Positions 49,000 to 62,056 are shown, counted from the stretch's first letter. The stretch is 64,000 bases of DNA from Trichobilharzia szidati (GCA_944472155.2 OX235273.1:34135204-34199203); one strand, 5' to 3'. The notes: generated from the letters alone by a model not told the origin. Numbers and translations: made by a program.

Positions 49000-49210
49000 A
49001 CAAGTTGATTCAATCATGTGTTCAACAGATTTTTTAGCAGTTCTTGTATGACTGCCTAATTGTTAACTTACCTCCAGCTTCATCTGGGCACATGAAAACG
49101 AATGCAGATTTCGCTTCATTAACCGTAGCATACAAGATTAGCTATCTGTGCTCTATCACTAATGTCGATTATATTGAATCAAAAATAAACCACTTGTCAG
49201 CAACTAAGGT
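49000..49210 (+). repeat. Spacer block, first copy
   Basis: 'caagttgattcaatcatgtg' through 'cagcaactaaggta' occurs here and at 49795-50009 with about three mismatches, 798 bp apart. It contains 'acatgaaaacgaatgcagat', also found near 44744. The sequence after it (49211-49310) reappears after the PLE at 51303. Confidence 0.85.
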
Positions 49211-49794
49211 AAATTCCATATTCTAGATTGATGTGAATATAGTATAATCATAAGGTGAAGACGCATATTCTGAGGGACTTCATCGGCTTGTAAAGGCGAT
49301 TTGGTGTAGATGGAGATCATTTAGTGTCAATTCGAAATAATTACCGGTTCTACAGGGTTTTGCTGTCATGCCGAAAATGCATTTTCTCAAACATCGCATG
49401 ATGCCTAATACGCTGTTCATGTGGAAACAAATAAATGTTTTGAGATCCCATCACTATTCCTTTTTTCGAGATTTATAGGTTCATTCAGCTGTAACTTAGT
49501 TTTTATGCATGAAATGAGTAGAGATTACTTTACTTTATAAATACGGTTATCTCTGCTTCAACAGTTTGGCTTACCTTGAGTGTTTTCTATAGGCATAAAA
49601 TTCATAGACGCTTTTACCGACCAAGATTCATAATCATTTACAGGATATCTCAAGATATAACGGTGTACCCTATGATTTCGTTCGTCAATGGTTCGCTTGT
49701 AATGAATGCATTATTTGCGTGTGAAACGTATATTGTGGCATGGCGACGAGATGCATTCTTACTTCGCTTCCATATCAGTCATGGTCTGATACGG

Positions 49795-50009
49795 GAAACA
49801 AGTTGATTCAATCATGTGTTCAACAGATTTTTTAGCAGTTCTTGTATGACTGCCTAATTGTTAACTTACCTCCAGCTTCATCTGGGCACATGAAAACGAA
49901 TGCAGATTTCGCTTCATTAACCGTAGCATACAAGATTAGCTATCTGTACTCTATCACTAATGTCGATTATATTGAATCAAAAATAAATCACTTGCCAGCA
50001 ACTAAGGTA
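49795..50009 (+). repeat. Spacer block, second copy, cut by PLE
   Basis: It matches 49000-49210 and stops at the PLE insertion point. The continuation lies at 51298-51400, where 'ttccagattgatgtgaatat' corresponds to 'ttctagattgatgtgaatat' at 49220. Confidence 0.85.
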
Positions 50010-51297
50010 TATGTGTACAACTTGGACACTGTGGTAGTAATTGATTCCATATTAGTTTGTTTATTAGGTATATCACACAGTGAAACAGTATTATTTACTG
50101 GATGACGTTTCGAACAAAATTTATTGTTCATAATCATATCAATTGTGATCACACGACTTTGACACTTAAGTTTTATAGCTTTCTTTGTCTTCTCCAATTT
50201 GTCGTAGGGTGAGTAGATATCTGGGACAGGTGATGAATCATTCCTATTGCATGTATTTGCAGTTGATTCGATAAACAAAGCCTCTGTTATCAATCTCTCC
50301 CTATACCCTGTGACATTAGATTTTAAAACTGTCATCCTATCCCATCCTATTGTATGGTTGTGTGTGACTGCATTTACTGCTATAGCTCAACTATTCTCTA
50401 GATTTCTTATCTTATTCGGGTCAACCAATCTAGATTTTGCTAAGTGTTTATGTACAGCTAGTCGGACTGCCCCTGTTCTACTAGTTTGACCTATGTATTT
50501 GACGAGACAATCATTAGAGCAGGGTATTAGATAAACTAAATTGTTTTGTCTTAAAGGCTCTACAGGATCCTTTAACCGACAAAGCTTGTTTCGAATTGAG
50601 TTTGTGGGTTTGAATGCCGTTTTATTCCTGCCTTGTTTAGAATTCTGCGTAAGGCTTCCGAGGTTCCTTCCTTGTATGGAATTACTACTGATGATTTAGA
50701 TTCTTTATTGTTGGTGTCGTCATTAATATTATTATTATTATCACTATTATCGTTATCATTATTATTGTTATTATCACTATCACTACTTTCATTATATATT
50801 TTATTTTTACATTTCCTTACATATTTCCTGACTAATTTATCCGGGTAATTATTAAGTTTCAGGGTTTCTTTTATATGTATCAGTTCCTGTTGTAGATTTT
50901 CTTTGGTACTATTTAATTTTTGTGCTCTGTCATTTAAACATTTCACCAATCCTATTTTTACTGACATAGGATGAGATGATTGGAAGTCCAAATATCTGTT
51001 TGAGTATGTGGGTTTCCTGTAAACACTATCGTTTAACTTCCCATCTTCTTTTCTCTTTACGTTGCAATCTAACATTGGGAGCTCCCCTTCCTGATTTTCC
51101 AATTCATAAGTGAATTGAATTGCTTCAACCTTCGAGTTTATGTGTTCGAAAAACCTGTCTATATCTTGTGTTCTAAGTACAGTGAATGTGTCATCTACGT
51201 ACCTGCACCATACTTTTGGGGTGGGAGTGAACGTTTCAATCGCTATGCTTTCCCACTTATTCATGAATATATCTGCTACCACTGGGGATATTGGTGA
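50010..51297 (-). pseudogene. 5'-truncated Penelope-like element inserted in the array
   Basis: A minus-strand frame ending at 50572 gives the RT second half: NSPISPVVADIF, catalytic CRYVDDTFTV (about 51200), ENQEGELPMLDC, VYRKPTYSNRYL. A linker very rich in Asn and Asp (about 50780-50690) comes before VVIPYKEGTSEALRRILNKA. A frameshift near 50570 moves to another frame carrying the GIY-YIG endonuclease: NLVYLIPC, KYIGQTSR, and the Glu block ITEALFIES (50340-50560). The RT fingers and N-terminus are missing. Upstream codons of that open frame (51298-51480) are array sequence, not element. Both flanks match the undisturbed spacer at 49.2 kb, which fixes the insertion site. Confidence 0.88.
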
Positions 51298-51837
51298 ATT
51301 CTGTATTCCAGATTGATGTGAATATAGTATAATCATAAGGTGAAGATACATATTCTGAAGGACTTCATTGGCTTGTAAAGGCGATTTGAGGTAAATGCAG
51401 ATACTTCCGATGCAAATAAAACTGAAATTCTTTTTGGAAATATTTTCACTTTCCGAAATTGCAGATACTGTTTTGCTCATATTCTTTAAACTCTGCGATT
51501 TTCAGTTTCGATGTATGATCTTCATTTTCTTTAATTTTTTCATTCCTTTTCTATTCTTCAGAGAAACACTTGAGTAATAGTTACAGCTGATTTGAGCATG
51601 CGAATGAATTTGTTATTTATGTCCGTATTCACTTACCCCATATTTCAGCTTTAATAATAAAGATTAGAATTTACTATTGCTTATAGTTTTATTCAAATAA
51701 GTATTTTGTTTATGATGTCATAAATATGTTCACAGCGATTTCTATCGTCTATTCTTCGACACCCGCTTTATCGATCACTTCATTGTTTCACACATTTGAA
51801 TGATATGCTAACCAAAACGTCACGGTCAACATCCACT
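51298..51837 (+). other. Array spacer continuing to core copy E
   Basis: It starts with the continuation of the interrupted spacer block, then ordinary AT-rich sequence, and ends with 'cacttcattgtttcacaca' as before copies B and C. Confidence 0.7.
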
Positions 51838-52246
51838 CCGATTATACAGCCAGTTGAATCGATTTCGAGTGAGGAGTCGAATATTGTTTATATATGTCAC
51901 TTGGTTGAGTTATACAAAGTGCCATCAAATGACACAGGAAAGCTTCTCAGAATGCATGGAAAGTGCGAATTCCTGGTAATCAATTGCCACATGAGACAGG
52001 CCATTCATTTCCGAGAGGATGTTGGCTCTACGCTTCACTCACAGAAGATGTGACAGTTCCATGGAGAGAAATCACACTCCTTCGACAACCAGAATCATCA
52101 CAACTCGCACTCGAAACTACATCAACTGAAGCTAAGAGCACCAACGAGACATTTCACCTTGATCATACCTCGTTCGTACAGAATCAACTGCACTCTCACA
52201 ACTGTGATCTCCACTATCCTCAGCAGTCGTTTTAACTACTCATCAT
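51838..52246 (+). repeat. Array core copy E (right end shorter)
   Basis: It is nearly identical to copies A-C, but matching stops at 'actactcatcatg' (52246) where the others continue for another 130 bp. A T-rich tract follows. One difference in the 90-codon frame (I to T). Confidence 0.9.
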
Positions 52247-54720
52247 GTTATTTTTTTAAAGCTGTCAATTTTTTCTTCTGCTGCTTTGTCTCATTGTTCG
52301 ATTTTTCATCGATTCTTATTAGGTATTTTTATTTGATCAACTTGTATCAGCATTATCCATTTTCTTGAGCTGTTGTGGGTTCGTTTCTTTATTTATTCGT
52401 GTAATATTTTTTTTCTCGACGCGACTGAAATTATTTGGATGTATTTATTATAGTTCGAATGATATTCTTTGAATATACAGTCAACCTTGATGAAGTATTC
52501 ATCTTTTTCTAATTTTTAATTCATACGAATATTGCAATTGTCAGATATGCATTTTACTTACGATTTTCTTCAAATTATTATAAAAATGAATGCGAATTTG
52601 ATTATTTTTCAAGTTTTTGTATTCAGTAAATTTTTCTTGATGCAATTATTTGAGTATTTGTTTGCAGTTGCCGTTATACTCGTGACATCTAGATGGTTTT
52701 TTGGATTTTACGCATGAAATGGATAATCCGTTGAATCTTGATCCACAATTTCTCTTCTTTTCATACTTTTGTTTTTATTTTAATCTGCGGTTTCACGCTT
52801 TGATCTATGAGACGAATGCAGAAAGCTCTTTCGGGGAAACATCTTGGGAAATTATAAATATCCTAGGTTGATTTCGGAATATTCATAACTGAAGACACCT
52901 CCTTTCCAACTAAAGTGAAATGAAATTAAGCACTTCTAATCACATTGATGTACGCTGTTCTCCTTTTGTTAAATCTTAGACAAAATGCCTCTCGAAACTC
53001 CCAGGTGTAAATGAATTGTCTACGAATAAAGAACACCAGTGTGGAACCACGGAGCTACTGTTAACAAGATAAGAACTGGCTAGCGCACTATGATTTGACA
53101 TAAAAACATTCATAGCATACAACCAAAGGTAGTGGGCTTCCGCTTTGCAGTATAAGTGATCTTTTTAATTATCCCAACGAATTTGTCGCTAATTACAATG
53201 CCAATCATAACACGAATCGCAGATTGGTGACAGGAATTCTGTAAGATTTAAAGCAATTTGACTGACTGTCTAGTTCCATTTCAGTGCAATGACGCAGACT
53301 ATTTCATGCCAAACGTTTTAAATTATCGTCTTGATAAAATAGGTAGAAATCCAGCCTTTGTAATTCCTAATTGAATTCATTTGGATGGATCGAAGATAAA
53401 CGAAGAATGGATCATAATACACATGGGTGGGGTCTATTGAATAACACCACTAAGCTAATCACATTATGTTAACAAACGTTTTCTAATTCAAATAATTAAC
53501 AATTTATTTCTAGACCACACATTTCAGATAGATCCAGGTGAACAGATTCAGGTACAATTTACAAAAATGTTAAACGAAATGAACTGTGAATCACTCATCA
53601 GCACACAAATACAGTAAAAAAATTCAGCTATTCGATTTTAAATCCAGTACATTTACGTCGATTTCATTTGTTTATCTTGGACAATTGTCCAAGTTTGCCT
53701 AAAAAGCCGAATTTCCTACCACAGACTAGCAGTGACTCTGTAGAATTCCAAACAAAAACGTCGTATAAATTTGACTATTCCTAATTTAGTATCAAAAATC
53801 GAGGAAATTTATCACTAATTTTATTACGTGAATGTGCCCACGAACTATAGCACTTCAATACGTATCACTGTCAGGACTATTTGCAAACACACCCTAAACT
53901 TCACTTAGTAGGATATTCCTTACACTCGTGAAATTCGGGTGGTGGTCCAGTGATCACACTTTTCTATGATTTAATTCAAATTTCGACTCACCTAGAATAA
54001 CTGAAATTTAAAAATTGCGGAAATAAATTATTTTCATCAAAGCTTCTTTTTGATATCTCGTATTCTCACAATTTTATTACGGAATTCAGCTCCTTGAAGT
54101 GATGCTTCAAAATCCTTCTTCAAACTATTGGTTCACTGATGGATTCCTTCGGTTTACATGGTGCAATCAAGAGGATGTACCGAGAAAACTATTCTCAGCA
54201 CGTCACATGTTGAGGCTTTAAAGACTATCAGTCCAAAACAGTGTTCTTATATCGAGACCGGATTGTCGTCTTGGGTCTTATTAAACAGTAGAGTCAGCTA
54301 TTTCCATTAGATAAACATATAATCTCTCTTTAAGTTTTCCAAAGTCTACAGCTGTAGGAACAAACAAACACCTTGAATGTATGGTCTACTTAAAATTCAC
54401 TAGTCAAAGTGGCCAAACTGTTCAAAATTAAACATGTATAATGTACAACATTACGAGGTAGCCTAATGGTTGGTAGATACACTGAAGCCACTACAGATGA
54501 AGCAGGCTAAATATAATATGGTAGGTATCGCCGAGAAAGTCAATAATGAGACAAGGATTGTTTTGGAGTTGACTTTGTGATTCACTAACGTTCTCCCTTC
54601 ATAAAAGACTATTGGTGTTTTCTGTGAAGCTGTGTTACAGAATGGCATGAGGTTATAGAGAGACTATGATGGATGTGCAGGTTCAGATTAACAACAACTT
54701 TTTTACTCAGGTTTAAGGAG
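52247..54720. other. No gene recognised; T-rich at left
   Basis: A T-rich tract (52247-52560) follows core E. The rest is AT-rich with no identifiable gene. 'gagaccggattgtcgtcttgg' near 54258 resembles 'gagaccagattgtcagcttgg' at 30087, a possible leftover of the duplication or of a shared element. Confidence 0.5.
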
Positions 54721-54729
54721 TGGAAATGG

Positions 54730-57570
54730 GCTCCCTTATTGACACTCGTCCAACCAATATGTTTATCAAAACGTTTTACTGATAAATGCAATCAATGAAA
54801 TACGGTTCTACTGTAGCTACAGAGATATGCGGGATACACACTACTAATGAGAAGTCGAATTTATTGAGTTAAAGTTGACTTTTAAAGTAGATGTGAGTAC
54901 ATGACTGTAAAAGTGTCTTTATGATTCACTAGTGTATAAGAAAGGGATGATGGAATATAAGTTGGTTTAAATATTTCTTGTTATAAAATGAACACTTCTA
55001 AATTACTGAAACAGTTTAAAACAGTAGAGTGAAATGTGACTCACGTTTTTGTACTAAAGCGAGAAGAAATACCAGAGGTACATGGTAAACAAGATTTACT
55101 AACTCATTATATTATTATTACGAATGCTATTATTATTATTTTGATCTTCTCTGGAAAGTTAGTAGATTGGCATATTCCACATTGGAGAAGTTTCTAACTA
55201 ATTTGGTGGAAAATAAAGTGCTGTAGTCGAGAAAATCTAAGGATTCAAATATTTTCATGTAACTGGGATTCAGTTCAAAGAGAACGGTACGTATATGTAT
55301 TGGATTATTCTAGCCATTTAAGGTTTGCAATCTTTCTGATGTTACTGTTACCATAACTCATTCTTCATCTAAACTATTATTTGTTTGCAACTGGATTCAC
55401 ATCATTGAGAAACTTCCATTGGGTGCTGTGTTGAAATATGCAGATCAGTGATTGACTTTTCAACATAATTTAACTTCACATAGATTTACGAAACACTCTA
55501 GTTCGAACGAAAAGGAGAAGCCTATGGCAGGCGAATATGTGTAGACTGAGAACGCATCTTTAACGGAATAGTTCACATGACTGGTAACATTTAAAACACA
55601 TGCAGTGAACGAATAAATCTCAAAAAAGAATCCCATTGATAATAGACGTTATAAACTGAGAATGTGATTTGGAATAAATTTTTATTTAGTTTGCATGCTA
55701 CTATTCTCCTCAATTCTTCCTTCTGAAGTTAGAAGTATTTACACAACAGTGTCAAAGAGAAATCAGAATTAACTCATGTCATTTTTTTGTGGCATTCACA
55801 CGTATAAAGCATCCAAATAGCCTGAATACTTTTTATAAATTTATATTGAGAAGAATTCAAAGCAACTTTTGACTACTACGTCATGTAGTATGTGACAAGA
55901 ATGACATGGAAACATGACAGAAAGTATGGCTGGTGTGCGAACATTTAAATTTAGATGGAGATAAAGGAAATGTCAAATATGTTGGGTTTCCTTTGGAGCG
56001 GTTAGAATATGTATACAACCTATTTTTGCGAAAAATGACGTTGCAATGGTACGAATAATTCAGACAATAGAGTATTGGCTTGGCCATTTGTGGGCGGTAT
56101 CCACTAAAACTATATGATGTCTGTCAAATGATTTTTGCCAATAAATCCGTTCGCAAGACAAATGGTTCAGATGAGACTTGTTTATTTCGACAAGCTGGCA
56201 TATACCAGAACAAGTAGATCCTTATTCACAGTAAACGTTAGCGAAGGGTGAACATTAATAAATTTCATCAATAATTCGTCACATCAATGTTAGTTGTGGC
56301 TTATTTTGTTAGACAGTAAGCATTCAGCCACTCGTTTCTGCGTTCGTCTCGTTCCATCTGCGAAACTTAATTACATCATCAGGTCTCATATAGGGACGGT
56401 GACTTATCTTTTTATTCTACGGTAGTGTGGGTGATATTTTGCCGGTGGAAAAACAAACTCATATATTTAATGCATTCATTCCTGACTGCTGAATATTATT
56501 TGAAATGTAACACATACCGTTTACTTTTAAATGATTCGAAAAATACGTATTTTTCAATTTCTGTCGGTAGAATTCTAATGGAAATAATCATGCCAGATTC
56601 GCATTGGACGGAAATGAATATGTTAGACTGCATGATAACATCACGTCTCGTATTATTGCGTCTGTTACTTGCGGAATCTATTCCACGTTACTCAGTTTTA
56701 TCAATTCTATCAGTCTTCAAATACAAAGCCAACACACGTTCTTCACCAGTGCAATACATTTCACTTGATGAGGTATTTGATTTTCACACGTGAGCGATAT
56801 ACTGTCGTCTTCTTATATATTCGGTTACCTTCATAACATTCAAATCGTTTTAGTTGAGTAAATATTTTGCAGTGATTTTCGTCAAATTACCGCTTCAATG
56901 ATCTAGTTTTAATATGATATTTGTCAGAGGTATGATATAGTAAGATGCACGTGGTGCATATTTACTATCCAAAAACAAGGCACAAATGGTATCTAGATGA
57001 ATGAAGTTGTGCATTGTGATGGTGCATATACGTGATATGGATATGGTAAGGCTGGAATGTGACTTAATATATGACCGTCCATTTTTCTGAATAACTGCTT
57101 TCTTTGCATTTAATTGCTTGCTTTCTGAAGACAAAACCACCTTATTATGCAAATGATTTATTGTAGGTTATTTGTGGAAGTTTCCCGATAAATAGGAAGG
57201 TTTCCCGTGTGAAGAAACAGGAATTGCGACTCACAAATATGCATCTACATACCTATTTCTTTTGAATCGTCACACTGAGATTCATATGTTGCTTTCACTT
57301 CTTCAGTTGCACCTAACACTACAATAATAACTTCGATTGAACTCTGTAGGAATAAAGACAATTCTGTTTATGTTATTGAAGCGTGTTTATATTTCACTGG
57401 GTGAAATATGCTGTCATATAATAAATGTGAATAGGCAGAACAAGGCGACATTTTACTTTAAATTTTGACTGTTAAATATCTGTTGCAAATTTATACATAC
57501 CGTCTCCTTGTGAATAAATCGAAAGCATTGAGTCACTTCACCATAACTTTAGGTTGTATATTGGAATGAA
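54730..57570 (+). repeat. Segmental duplication, copy 2
   Basis: Counterpart of 31568-34280 with the same order of anchors, including 'cgtccaaccaatatgtttat' against 'cgtctaaccgattagtttat' at the left end and 'cacttcttcagttgcacc' against 'catttcttcgaccgcacc' near the right end (57299 and 34018). A 122-codon frame at 56425 is not shared with copy 1. Confidence 0.65.
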
Positions 57571-59095
57571 TTAATAATAGAAACATTGACAATGAATCAA
57601 AACTTGCAAGAAACGAATATGCTGGTCTTCAGCATAGTGTTGCGCAGCCTCTGACGTGCTATACTTTACTGGTAGATGTTCAAGCATTTATGATAGCTGG
57701 CTTAATTGCTCTTAATAGCATGAATTACGTGAGCCACTGTATTGAGGGAAAATGTATCTTCTCTTTTCGTTTTCTTGTTATTCCTGAAACTCTACTTGTT
57801 TTTTAAGCATTATAGATGCGTTCCTTGTGTGAGTATTGGAGTGTGTGATCCATTGGCTCCATGATCACCATTCATTTTGACTCCTCTTGCAAGCCCTAAT
57901 TTCATATTAAAATTCAATAGTTAAATAATCTTTTTTGTTAAAGGGTTAACATGACGTGTAGGAACCTACTTATTATTATTACAAAGGATTAAGAGAGAAC
58001 CTTCATATTGCAATAATACTTTGAATAAACTTGATGAAATATTCGCTGCTTATAAAATATTACTCAATTTATTTTAATCAAATATTGAATAGTTGTGCAT
58101 GAAATAAATTCATAGTGTACGAACTCGGGTGATAAACAGTTAGTATTTCTTTAGTAATGCTCAAGTGAAAATTACTTCGAGTACCAATTTAGGTAACTCA
58201 CCTGATTTATTGACTGGATAAAACAATATTGAAATATTCCTAGAAATAAAGCTGTCACTTCCCAGTTCTTAAATGTATGCGAACACACATAAATTCTTCT
58301 TCTTCTGAGTTACTGCTAAAATTATGTTCATTTAAAATTACACAATACGGTTTTCATGAATTTGATAAAGACTAGTTGATTTTGCTTATAATTTTCTCTC
58401 TTTTAGACTAAAATGAACATAGGAGTCGTACTCGAATCACTAACATATATCAACAAACTTCCCACCAACTCCACGTGTAAATATTAGCCGTTAGCCCAAA
58501 ATTTACTTATGTGGTGTGTTTAACTTCTATTTGACTGAGATATCACTCAACTTAATCAGTGCTGTTTGCTAGTCAGACTGAAGTGTCGAACACAACAACG
58601 TTGCTTAGCCCGTTTGGAGGCAGGCTCATGAATTGTGTGCCACATCTGACTCGGCTCAGAAAGTAGGAGTGGTTCAAACCATCCAAAATCTGGATAGCTA
58701 TATGGACAAACTGGTGGGACATTGAAATCGATTCTGTGATGAAATTCTATCGCGACATATGTGACTTTTAAATCGTGAGTTAGGTTGGAAATTATTCTGT
58801 TGTAGCTTGTAAACACAAAACATTCTGTGCAAGCAGCCACGATCCAACTTAATAATCATTTGTGCCTGATAGATAGGATTCTTGGAGATTCCACTTCTCA
58901 AATATCAAATACATAATCTCTTCAGGAATGAAAAGTAATTAAAGCAGGTGTCTACAAAGCCATAATCTATCTGCGATGCTTCTTTAGGCTTTTGAATAAC
59001 TTAACATAATTGAAAAATTAAAGCCTCTCTTAAGCATTCAAAGAATCATAGTAGACACACGACAATACAATAACAGAAGCCACAGACATCTGTTG
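57571..59095. other. No gene recognised
   Basis: AT-rich, no identifiable element. A 94-codon minus-strand frame (58840-58556) lies in a slightly GC-richer patch but shows no domain I know. Confidence 0.5.
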
Positions 59096-59099
59096 GAAG

Positions 59100-59700
59100 C
59101 CTCGCTTCTATCTATGTTGGTTGGTGCAGTATCAGATGCACTTCCACAATTCTGATATTCACTGTCTTCAGTAGCCATAAAAATAAACCATGATGATTAT
59201 TTTCAACAAATAAATGCATTGCTTTTGTGTGCACATTGTATGGTGACATACCGATTAAGCATTTTCCGAGTTGGCTTTTCTATCATGTGTACCATTATGA
59301 AAGTCGCTCTGGTGTTTTATGCTGGTCCATACGGAAATGCCGCACACCTGTCTGACATTTCAAAAGTCAGTCAGCGTTTATCCATTACTAACACGGGTTT
59401 TGTAATTATTTCAGCTCTGTTTGCATAGGAAAACGTGAGATAAGTATTCCAAATTTAAGGAAATCACAATTACTCAGTAACTAAAAATTTCCCTTCCCTG
59501 AGTGCGAAAATTATTATTACCATGTCAGTCAATTCGTGTGATTCTCTGGGTCATCAGAAGGGCGTATTTGGGTGATTAACTGTTAACTTACGCAATGCTT
59601 GAATGTAGCACATAAAAAATGAATGTAGAGTTTATTCTAATAAAATTTGCAAATTAAGGAGGTCATTTGCACTAATTATGACTATGAATATTATTCTAAT
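59100..59700 (+). repeat. Diverged relic of the array repeat
   Basis: 'atcagatgcacttccacaat' and 'ttcagtagcc' followed by 'catgatgattattttcaac', 'aatgcattgcttttgtgtg' and 'atggtgacataccg' follow the order of the core's right end. Near 59580 'ctgttaacttacgcaatg' and 'aaaaaatgaatgtag' match the spacer block at 49060-49105. It is more diverged than the relic at 36 kb. Confidence 0.6.
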
Positions 59701-61975
59701 AGTTTCTTTTTCTCTATCATCTATCTAGATATTCAATTTATTTCACTGAGCACAGATACAGTTAACAGCCTATTATAAAATATGCGCATATTCCATTTTC
59801 ACAACACGCATTTTCTAAACTGATTACCCTCCAGATAGAAATACCCTCAATTCTCTATACCGCCTTGATGTGCAACGAACAGAGTTTCTGCTATATTCGT
59901 TTCTTAAAGAGTTTTGAGGGAAAATTACTAATGTCCCAGTCGGTAAAGAAACTTTAGTACAGTATTGATTCCTAAATCTACCTTAGTTTACATTTACTTC
60001 ACTTAATCAGATACTTCCATTTACTCATTTATGAATTTCAGGTGTCGAGCAGGTGATCACAAATAATGATCCTTATGCTATCATTGGTGGGTTAGCGACC
60101 TCGGATTCACCAGAGTCAGTGAAGAATCCACTATGAATTATTCGCCGTTCTCTGCATGTTTCAACTCACCTGTCAAATCTACAATTCAAGCAATGTGGAA
60201 ATTTAGTAAACGGACTCTTGCAGTATTTCTACTCAGACCGATGCTTTGAAATATCATGTACTTTCAATGCTTTATTTTCTTCTTAGTAGTGACTATGTGT
60301 AATGTGTATGGTGCCTTTTTCCCTTTTTGTGTGGTATATGATCAACCTGAAATGCTGAATACAGCAAAGTTTGTAGGCAGACCTCTTATGTACACGATCC
60401 TGATTGATAATTCTCGAAGATGCCTTCATCAGAAGTCTGTAAGTGTCTGAACGTCGAAACCGTACACGTAATTTGAAAAAACGTCGTAAGATACCTTCCA
60501 GATTGAAGTGCACTTTCGTAAATGCATCAGTCGTTCAGCATAACATTTAACATTTTTAATTATAGACTGATCGCCTGATGACATCAATTTATGCCGAGAT
60601 CAACATTTGAAAAATCAATGATTGATAAAGTCGCGGATTAAATATGATTTGCTTTACTAACTTTTACATACTAGAACGAAGTGAGTGTGAAAATAAAATT
60701 ATGTATATGAAATTATGAGTATTTAATTTTCTAGAAATGTTCCGTTCTAATATTTATATATGTAATATCAACACAGAGAATAGCAAACCCACCAACCACA
60801 AACATATATATACACATTTATACATATATAAAAGGGATTAGTGCTTGAATGATAACACTTGACGCTCTATCGCTATTGAAACGAAGAGACTGCATATATC
60901 ACTTCCACATACATTTTAGGACAGACTTCATTGGTTTATTAAGATAAACATTCACAGGTGGAGAACATCCAGTGAAATTTCATAATCACTCTCAAACTAC
61001 GAAAGACAAATCAATAGCGCTCTCTCAAATATAAAACAGGCGTTTCAACGAAGAAAATGTTCCCTGAAACGATTTCATTTTCCTAGCTGTACGATGACAC
61101 TTATATATATGTAACAGTCTAAATATCATGTACATTTCGTTATGTGTGTTACAATTTTACAGTGAGTGAAAATATCCGAGTGCGACAACATTAGTGTATA
61201 TCATTACGAATCACAAGTACATTAGGAACATGCATGGATAAATAGATGTCAGCAATGTGTACAACACCCATTGGGTTAATAGTTGATAGGATCTTAAAGT
61301 ACTTCTGGAAGTGTCAGTGTGTGACATTGTCCAGTGGACTGTTATAGAACAGTAAAATAAGTAGCATAGATTGGAATATGTTTAAAGGAAAGTAAATAAC
61401 ACGGAACAAAGATGAGTGAGGAATTTTCTTGGATCATGTGGTAAAACTAGTATCAAGGAAATGAAAAACAGCGTACAGATTGTCAGCAGCCGATGGTTTT
61501 TGGTGATGTTATACAATGTCACATTTTTTACTACACGAAGAAAGTGAACTACTTATAAGTAGCAAGTAGTATGAAGTTAAACGAAAGATAATCTAGAAAG
61601 TATAGTAAAGAAAAAGTTCACACTGCTTTAATACGAGCCTAGTTTTCCTTTATCTGTCTTCTGAAAAGACACCGACAAAGGCACCATTAAATCTGGCGAC
61701 GTCGTCAACAAACCTCTTGTAGTCTGTTGGTTCGCCGTTCCGTGTAGAATACAGCTACAGGAAGTTACTTATCGACTCCCATTCCTATTGCACATGGGAA
61801 TGTGGCGTGTGGTGTCACATGAAGATATCCTCAGAGTTTATTCACGATACTACTGAAACAATATAACGGATGGCGAATAATGATCATACATCTGATTGCC
61901 TTATCTCGGAAAATCGTTTGATGGAAAACTGAAGTTCACATTTGAAGAATGAATGAAAACGGAATAAACTACATG
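59701..61975. other. No gene recognised; AT microsatellites
   Basis: About 2.3 kb with TA/CA-rich stretches at 60750-60836 and 61100-61114. No domain, RNA gene or known repeat seen. Confidence 0.5.
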
Positions 61976-61977
61976 TC

Positions 61978-62056
61978 TGTGCGTCGGTGGCACAATGGTT
62001 AGGACTTTCGCGGACCATGTACATGGTCCGGGGTTCGATCCCCTGCCTATGCACAC
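61978..62056 (+). repeat. tRNA-derived SINE-like sequence
   Basis: An A box (TGGCACAATGGTTAGGAC, 61988-62005) and a strong B box (GGGGTTCGATCCCC, 62030-62043) sit at tRNA-like spacing, with a T stem that pairs perfectly. The acceptor and anticodon arms do not form a convincing tRNA, although TGTGCGT and ATGCACA at the edges could pair. It is most likely the tRNA-like head of a SINE; a degenerate tRNA gene is the alternative. Confidence 0.6.

Noticed and set aside
50633..50848. Leu/Ser-rich plus-strand frame
   Set aside because: It is the antisense shadow of the Asn/Asp-rich PLE linker.
54455..54480. tRNA A-box-like string tagcctaatggttgg
   Set aside because: No acceptable B box at the expected distance.
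56425..56793. 122-codon plus-strand frame, the longest without assignment
   Set aside because: Not preserved in the duplicated copy at 32-34 kb and has no known domain, so it is probably chance, although a lineage-specific exon cannot be excluded.
58556..58840. 94-codon minus-strand frame in a slightly GC-richer patch
   Set aside because: No domain or splice support; could be part of an unrecognised repeat.
60795..60836. TA/CA-rich run as a possible origin or CRISPR-like array
   Set aside because: Simple microsatellite; no spaced direct repeats, and nothing else in the window suggests a prokaryote.
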